64,000 bases of DNA from the NCBI GenBank assembly GCA_965246845.1, contig CBDFFR010000008.1, forward strand, positions 496,001 to 560,000, given 5' to 3'. Source of the DNA: JBBRMW01 sp965246845 (GTDB taxonomy: Bacteria > Chloroflexota > Anaerolineae > Aggregatilineales > UBA2796). Shown here piece by piece: positions 16,980 through 25,314 of the stretch. Position 1 is the stretch's first letter; every line of letters begins with the position of its first letter. The notes beneath the pieces were generated by a model that did no database searches, was not told where the DNA came from, and saw only the letters and a program-made list of their open reading frames with translations. Both the position numbers and the translations under genes were made by a program.

Positions 16980-17554
16980 AACAGCGGTTGGAGACCTTCG
17001 CGCTGCTGGCCTTCGCGCTACTGATTGTCGGTGGCGCGTTGCTGCTGCTGACCCGGCAGCCCGTCCCGGTCACGATTTCGATCCAGCCCCCGCCACCTAC
17101 TGCGCTGCCGCCCCCGACCAATACGCCCGGTCCGGTGCAGGTCTATATTACGGGTGCGGTCGCGAAGCCGAACGCGGTTTATGTTCTCGCGCCGGGAAGC
17201 CGTGTCGCGGATGCGGTAACTGCAGCGGGTGGTTTGCTCCCCGAAGCAGATACCTCGCGCGTCAACCTCGCGGCGCTGCTGCACGACGGTGATCAGGTGC
17301 ATGTGCAGAGCGTGGCGGGTGGCAAGGCTGCCGCCGGACCGACGCTCGCGACGCCAGGCGGACCCGTTCACATCAACAGCGCCACGCTGGACGACTTGCA
17401 ACGGCTGCCGGGCGTCGGTCCTGTGCTGGCGCAGCGCATCATCGACTACCGCACGCAAAACGGTCCGTTCGTGACACTCGATGATCTGGATAAGGTGAGC
17501 GGCGTCGGGAATGCGCGCATCGAGCAATGGAAAGAGCTGATCGCGTTTGATTGA
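16973..17554 (+). CDS. comEA: ComEA-like DNA-uptake protein
   Basis: 193 residues: an N-terminal membrane anchor (FALLAFALLIVGGALLLL), a Pro-rich linker, an SLBB domain (VQVYITGAVAKPNAVYVLAP to DGDQVHVQ, about 55-110) and two helix-hairpin-helix units (LQRLPGVGPVLAQRIIDYR and LDKVSGVGNARIEQWKELI). ComEA binds incoming double-stranded DNA at the cell surface during natural transformation. The partner channel comEC is not next to it in the window. Start overlaps the glycosyltransferase stop. The gene directly precedes the DnaA-box cluster. Confidence 0.88.
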   Translation: MVKQRLETFALLAFALLIVGGALLLLTRQPVPVTISIQPPPPTALPPPTNTPGPVQVYITGAVAKPNAVYVLAPGSRVADAVTAAGGLLPEADTSRVNLAALLHDGDQVHVQSVAGGKAAAGPTLATPGGPVHINSATLDDLQRLPGVGPVLAQRIIDYRTQNGPFVTLDDLDKVSGVGNARIEQWKELIAFD

Positions 17555-17574
17555 TCCTTCGCTTTTTCATTTCC

Positions 17575-17935
17575 GCAATCGCGAAAGTTATCCACAGACG
17601 AGCATATGTTCTGTGGATAACTCTGTGGATAACTCCAAAGGGATGTGCATAACTTTTTTGTACGGCGTGTTCAAGAACGTTTATTCGACACGTTCTATGG
17701 GGTTGCTTACGTGACTCGCCCCCGGATGCACGGCTTCTGCGATGTATTTAATTTGGTTATAACTTGCTAGGATGTGGAAACAGTGGATAACTATGTGGAT
17801 AACTTTTCGGACGAGAAACCCGATGAACAGCGCGTTTTCTCGATGCAACGGCGAAGTTATCCACAACATCCACAGCCCTACTACTACTATTTCTATAAAC
17901 CATAGATCGAATCATAAATATATAAGGAACAGAAA
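17575..17935. other. Candidate chromosomal origin: DnaA-box cluster
   Basis: A 418-base gene-free gap holds five perfect 9-mers TTATCCACA or its complement: 17588-17596 (+), 17612-17620 (-), 17624-17632 (-), 17794-17802 (-), 17857-17865 (+); plus close variants TGTGCATAA (17644-17652) and AGTGGATAA (17782-17790). An AT-rich stretch with ATAAATATATAAGG follows at 17916-17931 and TATTTAATTTGGTTATAA lies at 17744-17761, either of which could be the unwinding element. dnaA and dnaN are not in the window. It could alternatively be a DnaA titration site. Confidence 0.7.
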
Positions 17936-17972
17936 CACGCTTGATTGCTTCGCTGTGTTGGCCGAATTGGCA

Positions 17973-18311
17973 TCAGATATAAAACTGCGGCAGCGATGTA
18001 TCGACCTCGTGTGCCCAGGCGAGGATGCCACCTTCCAGATTGAGCAAATTCGTGAAGTCGTGAAGTGCGAGCATTTCCACCGTGCGTGCGCTGCGGCTCC
18101 CGGTCCGGCAGAGCAGCACGACCGGGCGATCTCGCGGGATTTCATCATAGCGCCGTAGAATTTCGACCATGCGGATATTTTGCGTGAAGGGTAGGGCGAC
18201 GATCTTGCGCTCCCACGCCTCGCGCACGTCGATGATGAGCAGGTCTTCGCCTGCCTGCAAACGCGCGTGGAGTTCGATTGGTGTGATTGACGGTACTGCA
18301 TCATCCGGCAT
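17973..18311 (-). CDS. Single-domain rhodanese-like sulfurtransferase
   Basis: 112 residues from ATG 18311 (MPDDAVPSITPIELHARL). Rhodanese signature LLIIDVREAWERKIVALP, active-site loop LLCRTGSRSARTVEML with the catalytic Cys and Arg, then the closing NLEGGILAWAHEVD. Single-domain rhodaneses carry persulfide sulfur to acceptors; the acceptor here is unknown. The longer frame to 18476 overlaps the divergent Uma2 gene and is not used. It lies between the DnaA-box region and a divergent Uma2 gene. Confidence 0.87.
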   Translation of the reverse strand: MPDDAVPSITPIELHARLQAGEDLLIIDVREAWERKIVALPFTQNIRMVEILRRYDEIPRDRPVVLLCRTGSRSARTVEMLALHDFTNLLNLEGGILAWAHEVDTSLPQFYI

Positions 18312-18374
18312 GGCGCACCTCGTTCGAGACCTGTATAAGAGTATAATAATCGCAAATCGCGGAGATTGGAACCG

Positions 18375-18986
18375 ATGACAACAGCCATATCTATACAAGC
18401 GGCGCTTGCGCAGGTCGAACGGCGGAAGATCACCGTGCAGGAGTATGACGCGATGATCGCCGCGCACATCTTTCACGAAGACGAACGCATCGAACTCATT
18501 GAAGGAGAACTACTGCAAATGGCTCCAATTGGCGATACGCATATGACAGTCAGCTTTAACCTTTCGACGTTGTTTGCGCCGCTGGTCATTGAGCGCAAGG
18601 CGATTTTTGGGATGCAAGGCTCGATACGGCTGGCGCGTTCCGAGCCTGAGCCGGATTTTACGCTGCTCAGATATGTCGCGCGGTACAGAGGCGGCGTCCC
18701 AAAAGCCTCGGAGGTAGCGCTGCTCGTTGAAATATCGGACTCCACGTTCGATTACGATACGACGACCAAACGCAGCCTCTACGCGGAGGCCACAATACCC
18801 GAATATTGGGTGATCGACGTCAACCGCGAGACCGTTTTGCAATACTGGCAGCCTGCGCAAAAAGAATACCAACAAAGCCGACGGTATACGCTCTCTGAGA
18901 TCATCACCAGCGTGTCATTCCCGACCTTTGCGGTGACTGTCGCGGAAGTTTTCGGCAAAGATATTCCCGCACCGCCGCAAGCCTAG
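18375..18986 (+). CDS. Uma2 family (DUF820) endonuclease-like protein
   Basis: 203 residues from ATG 18375 (GGAG ten bases upstream; an in-frame TTG at 18366 lies too close to it). Uma2 pattern: KITVQEYDAMIAAHIFHEDE with RIELIEGELLQMAP, SEPEPDFTLLRY (active-site Asp region), VALLVEISDSTFDYDTTTKR (E-I-S motif) and YAEATIPEYWVIDV. All positions expected for a PD-(D/E)xK nuclease core are present. TATAAT at 18342-18347 is a possible -10. Ends four bases into a convergent PucR gene. Biological role unknown. Confidence 0.8.
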   Translation: MTTAISIQAALAQVERRKITVQEYDAMIAAHIFHEDERIELIEGELLQMAPIGDTHMTVSFNLSTLFAPLVIERKAIFGMQGSIRLARSEPEPDFTLLRYVARYRGGVPKASEVALLVEISDSTFDYDTTTKRSLYAEATIPEYWVIDVNRETVLQYWQPAQKEYQQSRRYTLSEIITSVSFPTFAVTVAEVFGKDIPAPPQA

Positions 18987-20599
18987 CTCTCGCTGCCAAG
19001 CAGCTTATGAATCTTCAAAGCGAGATGCACCGCCAGCCGCACATCCGGCTGGTTCAAATCCAGCCCGGTGATTTCCGCGATGCGCGCCATCCGATAGCTC
19101 AGTGTGTTGCGGTGGACGCTCAGGGCGTCGGCGGTCGCGGTGTGGTTGCCATGCGCCTCGAAGAACGCATTGAGCGTCGCAAGCAGGTCCGCGCGCTGCC
19201 GCTCCTCGATGCCGATCAGGTTGCCAATCGTGCTATCGCGCAGCGCAATCAGGTCGTCGCGGTAATCCGGTTTGGAAAGGAACATATAAATCCCCAGATC
19301 GCCGATGAAGAGGGACGTTTCGGCGCGTAATTTCTGCGCGAGATCGGCGGCCTGCGTCGCGTCCTTGTAGCTGCCGCGCCAGCCATTCACCCGCGCCGCG
19401 ACCTGCCCGATCCCAACCGCGAGACGCGCATCCGGGTATTCGGCGCGGCTGTCGCGCAGCAGTTCACCCGCCAGTTCACGCATTGCCTGAATCGGGTTCG
19501 GACCTTCGGCCTTCACAAAGAGGCGCACCTCGCTCTCCCGCAGCCGTGAGAGGAACACCCCCGGACGGCGCAGCGCCAGCCCATTGACCAGCGTTTCCAA
19601 CCGCCGGATGCTGGGGTGCTGATTGGCCGCGCCCTGCCAGCGCACGACGAGCGCAACATGCGGCACGCTCATTTCGTGACCGTAGCGTTCACCTTCCGCG
19701 ACAGCTTCACCTTCATTCATGCTACCCAGCAGCAGGCCATCCAGAAAATCGCCACGCAGCCGCTTTTCGACCTCGCTAATCGCCTTCGCCCGCGCCATTT
19801 CGAGCGCGCAGATGACCGCCGCGTGCTGCACCACCAGCGAATCTAAATCGGTAAATTCGTGTGCGATGAAGGATAGATAGCCACGCCCGATCCCCTGCGT
19901 GACAATAGGTGTGATCAGCCGCGAAAGGTCATCACTGCCGAGTGCGTGCAACTGCGTCGGCGTGGTCGCCATTGGCAGCTTGTGCCGATCCTGAAAGGAT
20001 GCAGGGAGCAGGTCGCGGTCTTCCAGCCCGGCGCGGATGTGGTCGAAAACGCCACTCAACACGGGCGGCACGCTGTATTCGCGTATGTGCAACCGTTTAT
20101 CCTGCACGACGACCGCTTTTTGCGTCAGTCGGGCGACTTCCTGAATGATCGCGGTCAGGTCGGTTGTATCGGAGGCGAGCCGCATTAATTGATCGTAAAT
20201 GTCGAGGCTGCGCACTTTCGCATTGGCTGAATCGGAAAGTAGGACAGCCATAACCGCGCGCTCAATCTCGCGCAGGCGGCTCCCGGCGGGCAGTTGCAGC
20301 ACAGGTAGCCCAAGCATTTGCGCGGCAGAAAGCGGCAGCGGCGCGAGTGGTTCCGTCATCAGCAAGCCCGCGATGCCCGCGTTCGCGGCGGCGCGTACCC
20401 ACGTTTCCGCGACGGGCGACGGCGCGACGAGCAGCAATTCGCCGCCTTCCAGAAAAGGCAATGCCCCCGCCCCGGAAGCGACCGCCAGCCAGCGCACAGG
20501 CCGCCCCATGTTCGGCTCGCCGGAGACGACAGCAGTTCCCAACGGAAGTGCAAGCTGTTGGAGGGAATTCAGCGTAAGCGCGCGTTCAATTGTGGACAT
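18983..20599 (-). CDS. PucR-family transcriptional regulator, full length
   Basis: 538 residues from ATG 20599 (MSTIERALTLNSLQQLALPL). Domain order matches the regulator at 3067: N-terminal PucR domain with PVLQLPAGSRLREIERAVM, VVVQDKRLHIREYS, GGDEF-like region with LAVGIGQVAARVNGWRGSY, and a C-terminal helix-turn-helix in FEAHGNHTATADALSVHRNT, LSYRMARIAEITGLD. The frame allows 12 more residues to 20635, without family support. It is divergent from the argininosuccinate-lyase-like gene at 20677 (77-base gap), a probable target. Effector unknown. Confidence 0.86.
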   Translation of the reverse strand: MSTIERALTLNSLQQLALPLGTAVVSGEPNMGRPVRWLAVASGAGALPFLEGGELLLVAPSPVAETWVRAAANAGIAGLLMTEPLAPLPLSAAQMLGLPVLQLPAGSRLREIERAVMAVLLSDSANAKVRSLDIYDQLMRLASDTTDLTAIIQEVARLTQKAVVVQDKRLHIREYSVPPVLSGVFDHIRAGLEDRDLLPASFQDRHKLPMATTPTQLHALGSDDLSRLITPIVTQGIGRGYLSFIAHEFTDLDSLVVQHAAVICALEMARAKAISEVEKRLRGDFLDGLLLGSMNEGEAVAEGERYGHEMSVPHVALVVRWQGAANQHPSIRRLETLVNGLALRRPGVFLSRLRESEVRLFVKAEGPNPIQAMRELAGELLRDSRAEYPDARLAVGIGQVAARVNGWRGSYKDATQAADLAQKLRAETSLFIGDLGIYMFLSKPDYRDDLIALRDSTIGNLIGIEERQRADLLATLNAFFEAHGNHTATADALSVHRNTLSYRMARIAEITGLDLNQPDVRLAVHLALKIHKLLGSES

Positions 20600-20676
20600 G
20601 CGCGCAATTTTCGCTCGATTGGTCCACACTTGCAACGGGATTAGGTTAAAATCCGCGCAGTGGAAGGAACAGGATC

Positions 20677-21912
20677 ATGCCCGATGATCGTCGCCTGCTA
20701 CCCGCCGAACTACGCATCAGCCGCGCCTGGCTGACCGCGCTCACAGATACCCTGCGCGCGGAAGACGTGACCGCGCTCACGGAAGCACTCGACCGGACGG
20801 AGCGCGAGACGGTCATCGCCCCGGAGTCGTTCGCCGCGTTTGATGCGCGATTGGCCGCGCTTACGGGGGTAGCCTTCGCGCGATTCAACGCCGGGCGCGG
20901 TTTTGGTGAACGGCTCTTGACGGCGCTGCGTCTGTGGCTGATTGAACACGCGCAAACGGCGAGCGAGCAGCTTGGCGAATTGCAACGTGCGCTCCTGCGA
21001 CAAGCGGAAGGCAGCGTCGGCGCTGCAATGCCCGGCTACGCGGATGAGCGCCCGGCGGCGGCGATCTCGTGCGCGCATTGGCTGCTCGGCCACTTCTGGG
21101 CGCTCACGCGCGATCAGGAGCGGCTATCGGCGAGCGCAGCGCGGTTGAGCGTCTTGCCGCTCGGTTCCGGCCTGCTGGCGGGCGCGACGGGTGCGGTGGA
21201 CCGCGAGGCATTGGCGCGGGCGCTCGGCTTCGCGCGCATCTCGGAAAACAGCCTTGACGCAGTGAGCGATTGGGATTTCGCGATTGAATACCTGTCCGTC
21301 GCCAACCTGCTCGGCACGCATCTGGAGCGGCTCGACTCGGATTTGCTGCTGTATGGGACGCTCGGTTTCGTGAGCCTGCCTGCCGAACACGAGGCGGCGC
21401 TGATCATGGTGCGCGGCAACTCGGCGGCATTGTTCGGGGCGCTGGCCGGGTTCACAAGTGCGTATCGCGCGGTCGGCTCCGGCTATCACTCGGAAATCGG
21501 GCAGAACCGCGAATGGGTTTATGCCGCAGCGGACGCGCTCATTGCATCAGTAAATGGGCTACACGATGCGGTTGGAGCCGTGACCATTGAATCCGACCGT
21601 ATGTGGGAAGCGCTCGATGATCGCGCTTTTGCCGCTGACCTTGTGGGCTATCTTGGCGAGCGTGGCGAAGCGGACGGCGTGGCGATTCTCCGCAAGCTGC
21701 TCGTGCGCGCAGAGAGTTCGGGCGTCGCGCTCTCCGAACTGCCGCTGGAGGCGTATCAGGCCGAGTCGCCGCGCTTCGCGGAAGATGTATTCGCGCTGTT
21801 CGATGCCGCCGCATCGATTGGCCGCCGGACCGCCGCCGGGGGAACCGCGCCCGTCGCGATCCGCGCGCAGATACGGCAGGCCGCGACATGGCTTGCGGAT
21901 TTCGAGTTTTGA
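20677..21912 (+). CDS. Argininosuccinate-lyase-superfamily homologue lacking catalytic motifs
   Basis: 411 residues. The central helices closely match argininosuccinate lyase: LPLGSGLLAGATGAVDREAL (160-179), LGFARISENSLDAVSDWDFA (183-202) and the THLERLDSDLLLYGTLGFVS run. The three catalytic signatures are lost: the S-R-N-D-Q region reads RGFGERLL (74-81), the T-H-L-Q-R-A-Q-P region reads GYADERPAAA (120-129), and the mobile G-S-S-I-M-P-Q-K-K-N loop reads EHEAALIMVRG (237-247). It therefore cannot be a normal ArgH and may be a binding protein or a new activity. The PucR gene divergent from it suggests a link to nitrogen metabolism. GGAAGGAACAGG precedes ATG 20677. Confidence 0.65.
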   Translation: MPDDRRLLPAELRISRAWLTALTDTLRAEDVTALTEALDRTERETVIAPESFAAFDARLAALTGVAFARFNAGRGFGERLLTALRLWLIEHAQTASEQLGELQRALLRQAEGSVGAAMPGYADERPAAAISCAHWLLGHFWALTRDQERLSASAARLSVLPLGSGLLAGATGAVDREALARALGFARISENSLDAVSDWDFAIEYLSVANLLGTHLERLDSDLLLYGTLGFVSLPAEHEAALIMVRGNSAALFGALAGFTSAYRAVGSGYHSEIGQNREWVYAAADALIASVNGLHDAVGAVTIESDRMWEALDDRAFAADLVGYLGERGEADGVAILRKLLVRAESSGVALSELPLEAYQAESPRFAEDVFALFDAAASIGRRTAAGGTAPVAIRAQIRQAATWLADFEF

Positions 21913-21942
21913 ACCTGTTTAACTGAGCAGGGGAAGGCTGGA

Positions 21943-22167
21943 ATGAACGTTACACTTGAGCAAGTTGAAGCTGACGTTCAGCAGTTGACATTGGAAGAAC
22001 AGACGTTGGTACTGGAACGTCTGGCACGTTCGATCCGGGAACGGAGTACGTGGCAGCAGCAGGCTATGGAGCAGCAGCTTGATGTAATGGCTGCTGATAC
22101 GGATATTCAACGGGATTTAAAAGCTATCACTGTGGAATTTGAAGTATTGGAGATTGATGGCTTATGA
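21943..22167 (+). CDS. Small antitoxin-like protein
   Basis: 74 residues: MNVTLEQVEADVQQLTLEEQ, LVLERLARSIRER, and an acidic end DIQRDLKAITVEFEVLEIDGL. This layout (helical N-terminus, 'D-x-x-I-Q-x-x-L' and a terminal D-G-L) is typical of small antitoxins that precede an MazF- or PIN-like toxin in cyanobacteria and Chloroflexi. Here the downstream gene, overlapping by ATGA, is a lipoprotein instead, so the toxin seems missing or replaced. Role inferred; no toxin partner is visible. Confidence 0.55.
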   Translation: MNVTLEQVEADVQQLTLEEQTLVLERLARSIRERSTWQQQAMEQQLDVMAADTDIQRDLKAITVEFEVLEIDGL

Positions 22168-22571
22168 AGTCTATACGGTTACTTGCGCCCATTATTGTTT
22201 TACTGGCGTTAGTTGTAGCGTCACTGGCTTGTGATATAGATCAAAATTTCGGTGCAATCGAGGTTGGCGACACACCGCGCCAGTTCTCTCCTGCAATAGC
22301 AGAAAACCACAGTTGGCTTGGTTCTGTTTCACCAAATACAAATTATGAGGTGATTATCCGCGTAACTCAAGGCAGCTTAAATGAACGTAACAGCCTATAT
22401 ATAAAGGACCGGAAAGGGCTGATTACATATGCCTACCGTGATAGTGTAATCACTGTGCAGACAAGTGTATCTATTGCTTTTGTGGGACCGAGTGATGGAA
22501 ATATACTCATTTTGTTTATTCCAGGCAAAGGCCAAGCAACTTGTACAATTGAACTTCGTAAACGAACTTAA
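22164..22571 (+). CDS. Putative lipoprotein, unknown function
   Basis: 135 residues with an N-terminal signal (MKSIRLLAPIIVLLALVV) and lipobox ASLAC, giving a lipidated Cys at about residue 23. The mature part is beta-rich (YEVIIRVTQGSLNERNSLY, SIAFVGPSDGNILILFIPG) and looks like a small beta-sandwich of the pre-peptidase C-terminal or extracellular adhesion type. Clearly AT-richer than the neighbours. The start overlaps the antitoxin-like stop. No domain recognised with confidence. Confidence 0.6.
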   Translation: MKSIRLLAPIIVLLALVVASLACDIDQNFGAIEVGDTPRQFSPAIAENHSWLGSVSPNTNYEVIIRVTQGSLNERNSLYIKDRKGLITYAYRDSVITVQTSVSIAFVGPSDGNILILFIPGKGQATCTIELRKRT

Positions 22572-22609
22572 AACGCGGCGCGTAACGTCAGGGCGTCAGC
22601 CACCCGCCG

Positions 22610-22638
22610 TTTACGCCGCACCATCGTTCCGCTATAAT
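22610..22638 (+). promoter_or_regulatory. Promoter of the sugar/glycosyltransferase cluster
   Basis: TTTACG (22610-22615), 17-base spacer, TATAAT (22633-22638); predicted start near 22645, some 30 bases before ATG 22677. Confidence 0.55.
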
Positions 22639-22676
22639 GCCGCCCCATGAGCGGCACACGCACGGCAGGTCAACCG

Positions 22677-23540
22677 ATGAACATACTCGTTACCGGCGCG
22701 AAGGGCATCCTCGGCGCGCGGTTGGTCGCGTACCTCGCCGCGCAGGGCTTCGCCGTCACGGGGTTGGATAACCACGCGCTCGACGTGACCGATTACAGCG
22801 CGGCGGTGCGCGTGATCGACGCGGCGCGTCCCGATCTGGTGATCCACTGCGCGGCGCTCACGCGCGTTGATTACGCCGCCGAACACCCCGCCGAAGCGCT
22901 GCGTGTGAATGGCTATGGCGCGCACAACGTCGCTCTGGCCTGTGAGCAGTGCGGCGCGGCGCTCGCGTTCATCAGCAGCAATGAGGTATTCGACGGTACA
23001 GCCAACCGCGCCTATCTCGAATACGACCGCACTGCGCCCGCGAACCCCTATGGCTACAGCAAGTGGTACGCGGAAGAGGCAATCCAGCGCGTGCTGCCGC
23101 ACCACTACATCATCCGAACGTCGTGGCTGTTTGCACACGGCGGCTCCAATTTTCTGCAAAAAATCCTGATGCGCGCGGGCGCGGGCGAAGCGCTGCGCGT
23201 GGTCACGGATGAGGTCGCCGCGCCGACCTATGGCGAGGATTTGGTCGTGGCAATTTGCGCGCTCATCCAGACGCAGCGCTATGGCATTTATCATCTGGTG
23301 AATGAGGGCAGCGCGAGCCGTTACGCCTTCGCCCGCGCCGCGCTCGATGCCGCCGGGTACGCGCACCTCGCAATTGAGCCGATCACGCACGAGCAGTTTC
23401 CGCGCCCAAGCCGCCCGCCGCGCGATAGCACACTCACGAATTTCGCCGCCGCCGCGCTCGGTATTCGGCTGCGTCCCTGGCAGCGGGCCGTCGAAGCCTT
23501 CATCGAAGCGGAACGCGCTGCTTCAACCGCGCGCTCATGA
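22677..23540 (+). CDS. dTDP-4-dehydrorhamnose reductase-like SDR
   Basis: 287 residues from ATG 22677 (CAGGT eight bases upstream; an in-frame ATG at 22647 coincides with the predicted transcription start). Extended-SDR features of RmlD: nucleotide loop NILVTGAKGILGARLVAYL, LDVTDYSAAVRVI, PDLVIHCAALTRVDYAAEHP, FISSNEVFDG, and the active-site Y-x-x-x-K in NPYGYSKWYAEEAI, followed by RTSWLFAHGGSNFL. RmlD completes dTDP-L-rhamnose synthesis; rmlA, B and C are not adjacent, so another nucleotide sugar is possible. The GT2 gene starts inside its stop (ATGA), indicating an envelope-polysaccharide operon. Confidence 0.82.
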   Translation: MNILVTGAKGILGARLVAYLAAQGFAVTGLDNHALDVTDYSAAVRVIDAARPDLVIHCAALTRVDYAAEHPAEALRVNGYGAHNVALACEQCGAALAFISSNEVFDGTANRAYLEYDRTAPANPYGYSKWYAEEAIQRVLPHHYIIRTSWLFAHGGSNFLQKILMRAGAGEALRVVTDEVAAPTYGEDLVVAICALIQTQRYGIYHLVNEGSASRYAFARAALDAAGYAHLAIEPITHEQFPRPSRPPRDSTLTNFAAAALGIRLRPWQRAVEAFIEAERAASTARS

Positions 23541-24493
23541 CCGCGCTGTATAGCATCGTCATCCCCAACTGGAATGGCAAGCAGCACCTTGAAGTGTGCC
23601 TCGATGCGTTGCGGTGGCAGACCTACCCGGCGCTCGAAATCCTGCTCGTGGATAACGCCTCGTCGGATGGCTCGCGGGAGTTCGTCGCGGAGCGCTACCC
23701 GGAAGTGCGTGTGATCGCGCTGCCCGAAAATCGCGGCTTCACGGGCGCGTGCAATGCCGGGCTGGAAGCCGCGACGGGCGAATACCTGTGCCTGCTCAAT
23801 AACGATACGGAAGTGGTCGCGGAGTGGGTTGCGGAAGTCGTCGCCTGCTTCGAGCGCCACCCGGAAGCGGGCGCGGTCGCCTCGCGCATGATGCTTTTCG
23901 ACCGCCGCGACCACTTCCACACGGCGGGGGACCTCTACAGCGTGGATGGACTCCCCGCCAATCGCGGCGTGTGGCAGCGTGATACAGGTCAATTCAACGA
24001 CGAAATGGAAGTGTGGAGCGCGTGCGGCGGTTCATCGGCGTATCGGTGTGCGGCGCTTGATCAGGTCGGCCTGCTGGATGATAGCTTCTTCTTTTCGTGT
24101 GAGGATGTCGATCTTGGATGGCGTTTGCAACTTGCCGGATGGCGCTGTTTCTACGCGCCGCGCGCCGTCGTCTATCATAAGTTGAAGGCGAGCGGTGGCG
24201 AGACGGCCAGCTTCTACGACGGGCGCAACTTCATCTATATCATCGTGAAGGATTACCCGCGCGACCTGTGGCGCAAACACAGCGGCGCGGTCCTGCGGGC
24301 GCAGTTGCGGCTCGCGCGTGAGGCATTGCGGGCATGGCGCGGCGCGGCTGCGCGGGCGCGGCTGCGCGGGATGTTGGCGGGCGTGTTTGCGGTCCCGCGA
24401 CTGCTGCGCAAGCGACGCGTGGTGCAGGCGACTCGCCGTGCCTCGCTTGAGGCGCTAGAATCGCGCCTCTCCCCGGCGACCGGAAAAGGATAA
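23537..24493 (+). CDS. Family 2 glycosyltransferase
   Basis: 318 residues. GT-A fold: SIVIPNWNGKQHLEVCLDAL, ILLVDNASSDGSREFVAERY, RGFTGACNAGLEAATGEYLC with the metal-binding LLNNDTEV, and acceptor region SCEDVDLGWRLQLAGWRCFY (E-D-V-D-L motif of rhamnosyltransferase-like enzymes). The last 60 residues are Arg-rich and helical. Likely adds a sugar, possibly rhamnose given the upstream reductase, to an envelope glycan at the cytoplasmic face. Overlaps the preceding gene by four bases. Confidence 0.85.
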   Translation: MTALYSIVIPNWNGKQHLEVCLDALRWQTYPALEILLVDNASSDGSREFVAERYPEVRVIALPENRGFTGACNAGLEAATGEYLCLLNNDTEVVAEWVAEVVACFERHPEAGAVASRMMLFDRRDHFHTAGDLYSVDGLPANRGVWQRDTGQFNDEMEVWSACGGSSAYRCAALDQVGLLDDSFFFSCEDVDLGWRLQLAGWRCFYAPRAVVYHKLKASGGETASFYDGRNFIYIIVKDYPRDLWRKHSGAVLRAQLRLAREALRAWRGAAARARLRGMLAGVFAVPRLLRKRRVVQATRRASLEALESRLSPATGKG

Positions 24494-24498
24494 GCATA

Positions 24499-25236
24499 TT
24501 GGCGACGAACGGGCCATTCCTCTCGATTATCATCCCTGCGCTCAACGAGGAGCGGCGGCTCGGCCTGACCCTGCCCAAAATCGACGAGTTTTTGCAGGTG
24601 CAGGCCTTCGACGCGGAAGTGATCGTCGTGGAGAACGGGAGCAGCGACGATACGGTGGGCGTCGTGCAGCGCTTCGCGGTGCAACATCCTTATGTGCAGA
24701 TCATCGCGGGCGAGCCGCGCGGCAAGGGGCGCGCAGTGCGGCGCGGGATGCTGGCCGCGACGGGCGAATATCGCTTCATTTGCGATGCGGACCTCTCCAT
24801 GCCGATCAGCGAATTGGGTAAATTCCTGCCGCCGAAGCTGGACGGATTCGATGTCGTGATCGGCTCGCGTGAGGGACCGGGCGCGAAGCGTTACGGGGAA
24901 CCGCCGCACCGCCACCTGATCGGGCGCGTCGCGAATACACTGATCAAATTGCTCGCGGTACGCGATTTCGAGGATACGCAGTGCGGCTTCAAGCTGTTCA
25001 CGGCGACGGCGGCGCAGGACCTCTTCGGCGTGCAGCGCATCAATGGCGTGGGCTTCGATGTCGAATTGCTGTTCGTCGCACAGCGGCGCGGTTATAAAAT
25101 AAAATCTGTCGGCATCGACTGGTACTACGACCCGGAAAGCAAAATGCGGCTGTTTCAGGATTCGCTCGGCGTGATTGGCGAAATTATGGAAGTGCGCCGC
25201 AACTGGCGCGCCGGACTGTACGCCAAACACGAATGA
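24499..25236 (+). CDS. Dolichyl-phosphate glucosyltransferase-like GT2
   Basis: 245 residues. SIIIPALNEERRLGLTLPKI, VIVVENGSSDDTVGVVQRFA, GKGRAVRRGMLAATGEYRFI with CDADLSMPISELGKFLP (DxD-like site), and FEDTQCGFKLFTATAAQDLF match ALG5/DPM-type enzymes that load a sugar onto a polyprenyl phosphate. It could supply the lipid-linked donor for the GT-C enzyme at 15150 (inference). TTG start with AAGGA nine bases upstream. No C-terminal membrane helix. Confidence 0.82.
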   Translation: MATNGPFLSIIIPALNEERRLGLTLPKIDEFLQVQAFDAEVIVVENGSSDDTVGVVQRFAVQHPYVQIIAGEPRGKGRAVRRGMLAATGEYRFICDADLSMPISELGKFLPPKLDGFDVVIGSREGPGAKRYGEPPHRHLIGRVANTLIKLLAVRDFEDTQCGFKLFTATAAQDLFGVQRINGVGFDVELLFVAQRRGYKIKSVGIDWYYDPESKMRLFQDSLGVIGEIMEVRRNWRAGLYAKHE

Positions 25237-25314
25237 GAAACGTGTGAAGCGCGACTCGCGCGGCGGCGGTTGTGCTAAAATGACGCGCGACGGTCAGGTA
25301 TGGGAGTAGCGGCG

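Noticed and set aside
17588..17865. CRISPR-like short repeats at the DnaA-box cluster
   Set aside because: The repeated unit is only 9 bases, in both orientations and irregularly spaced; it matches the DnaA box.
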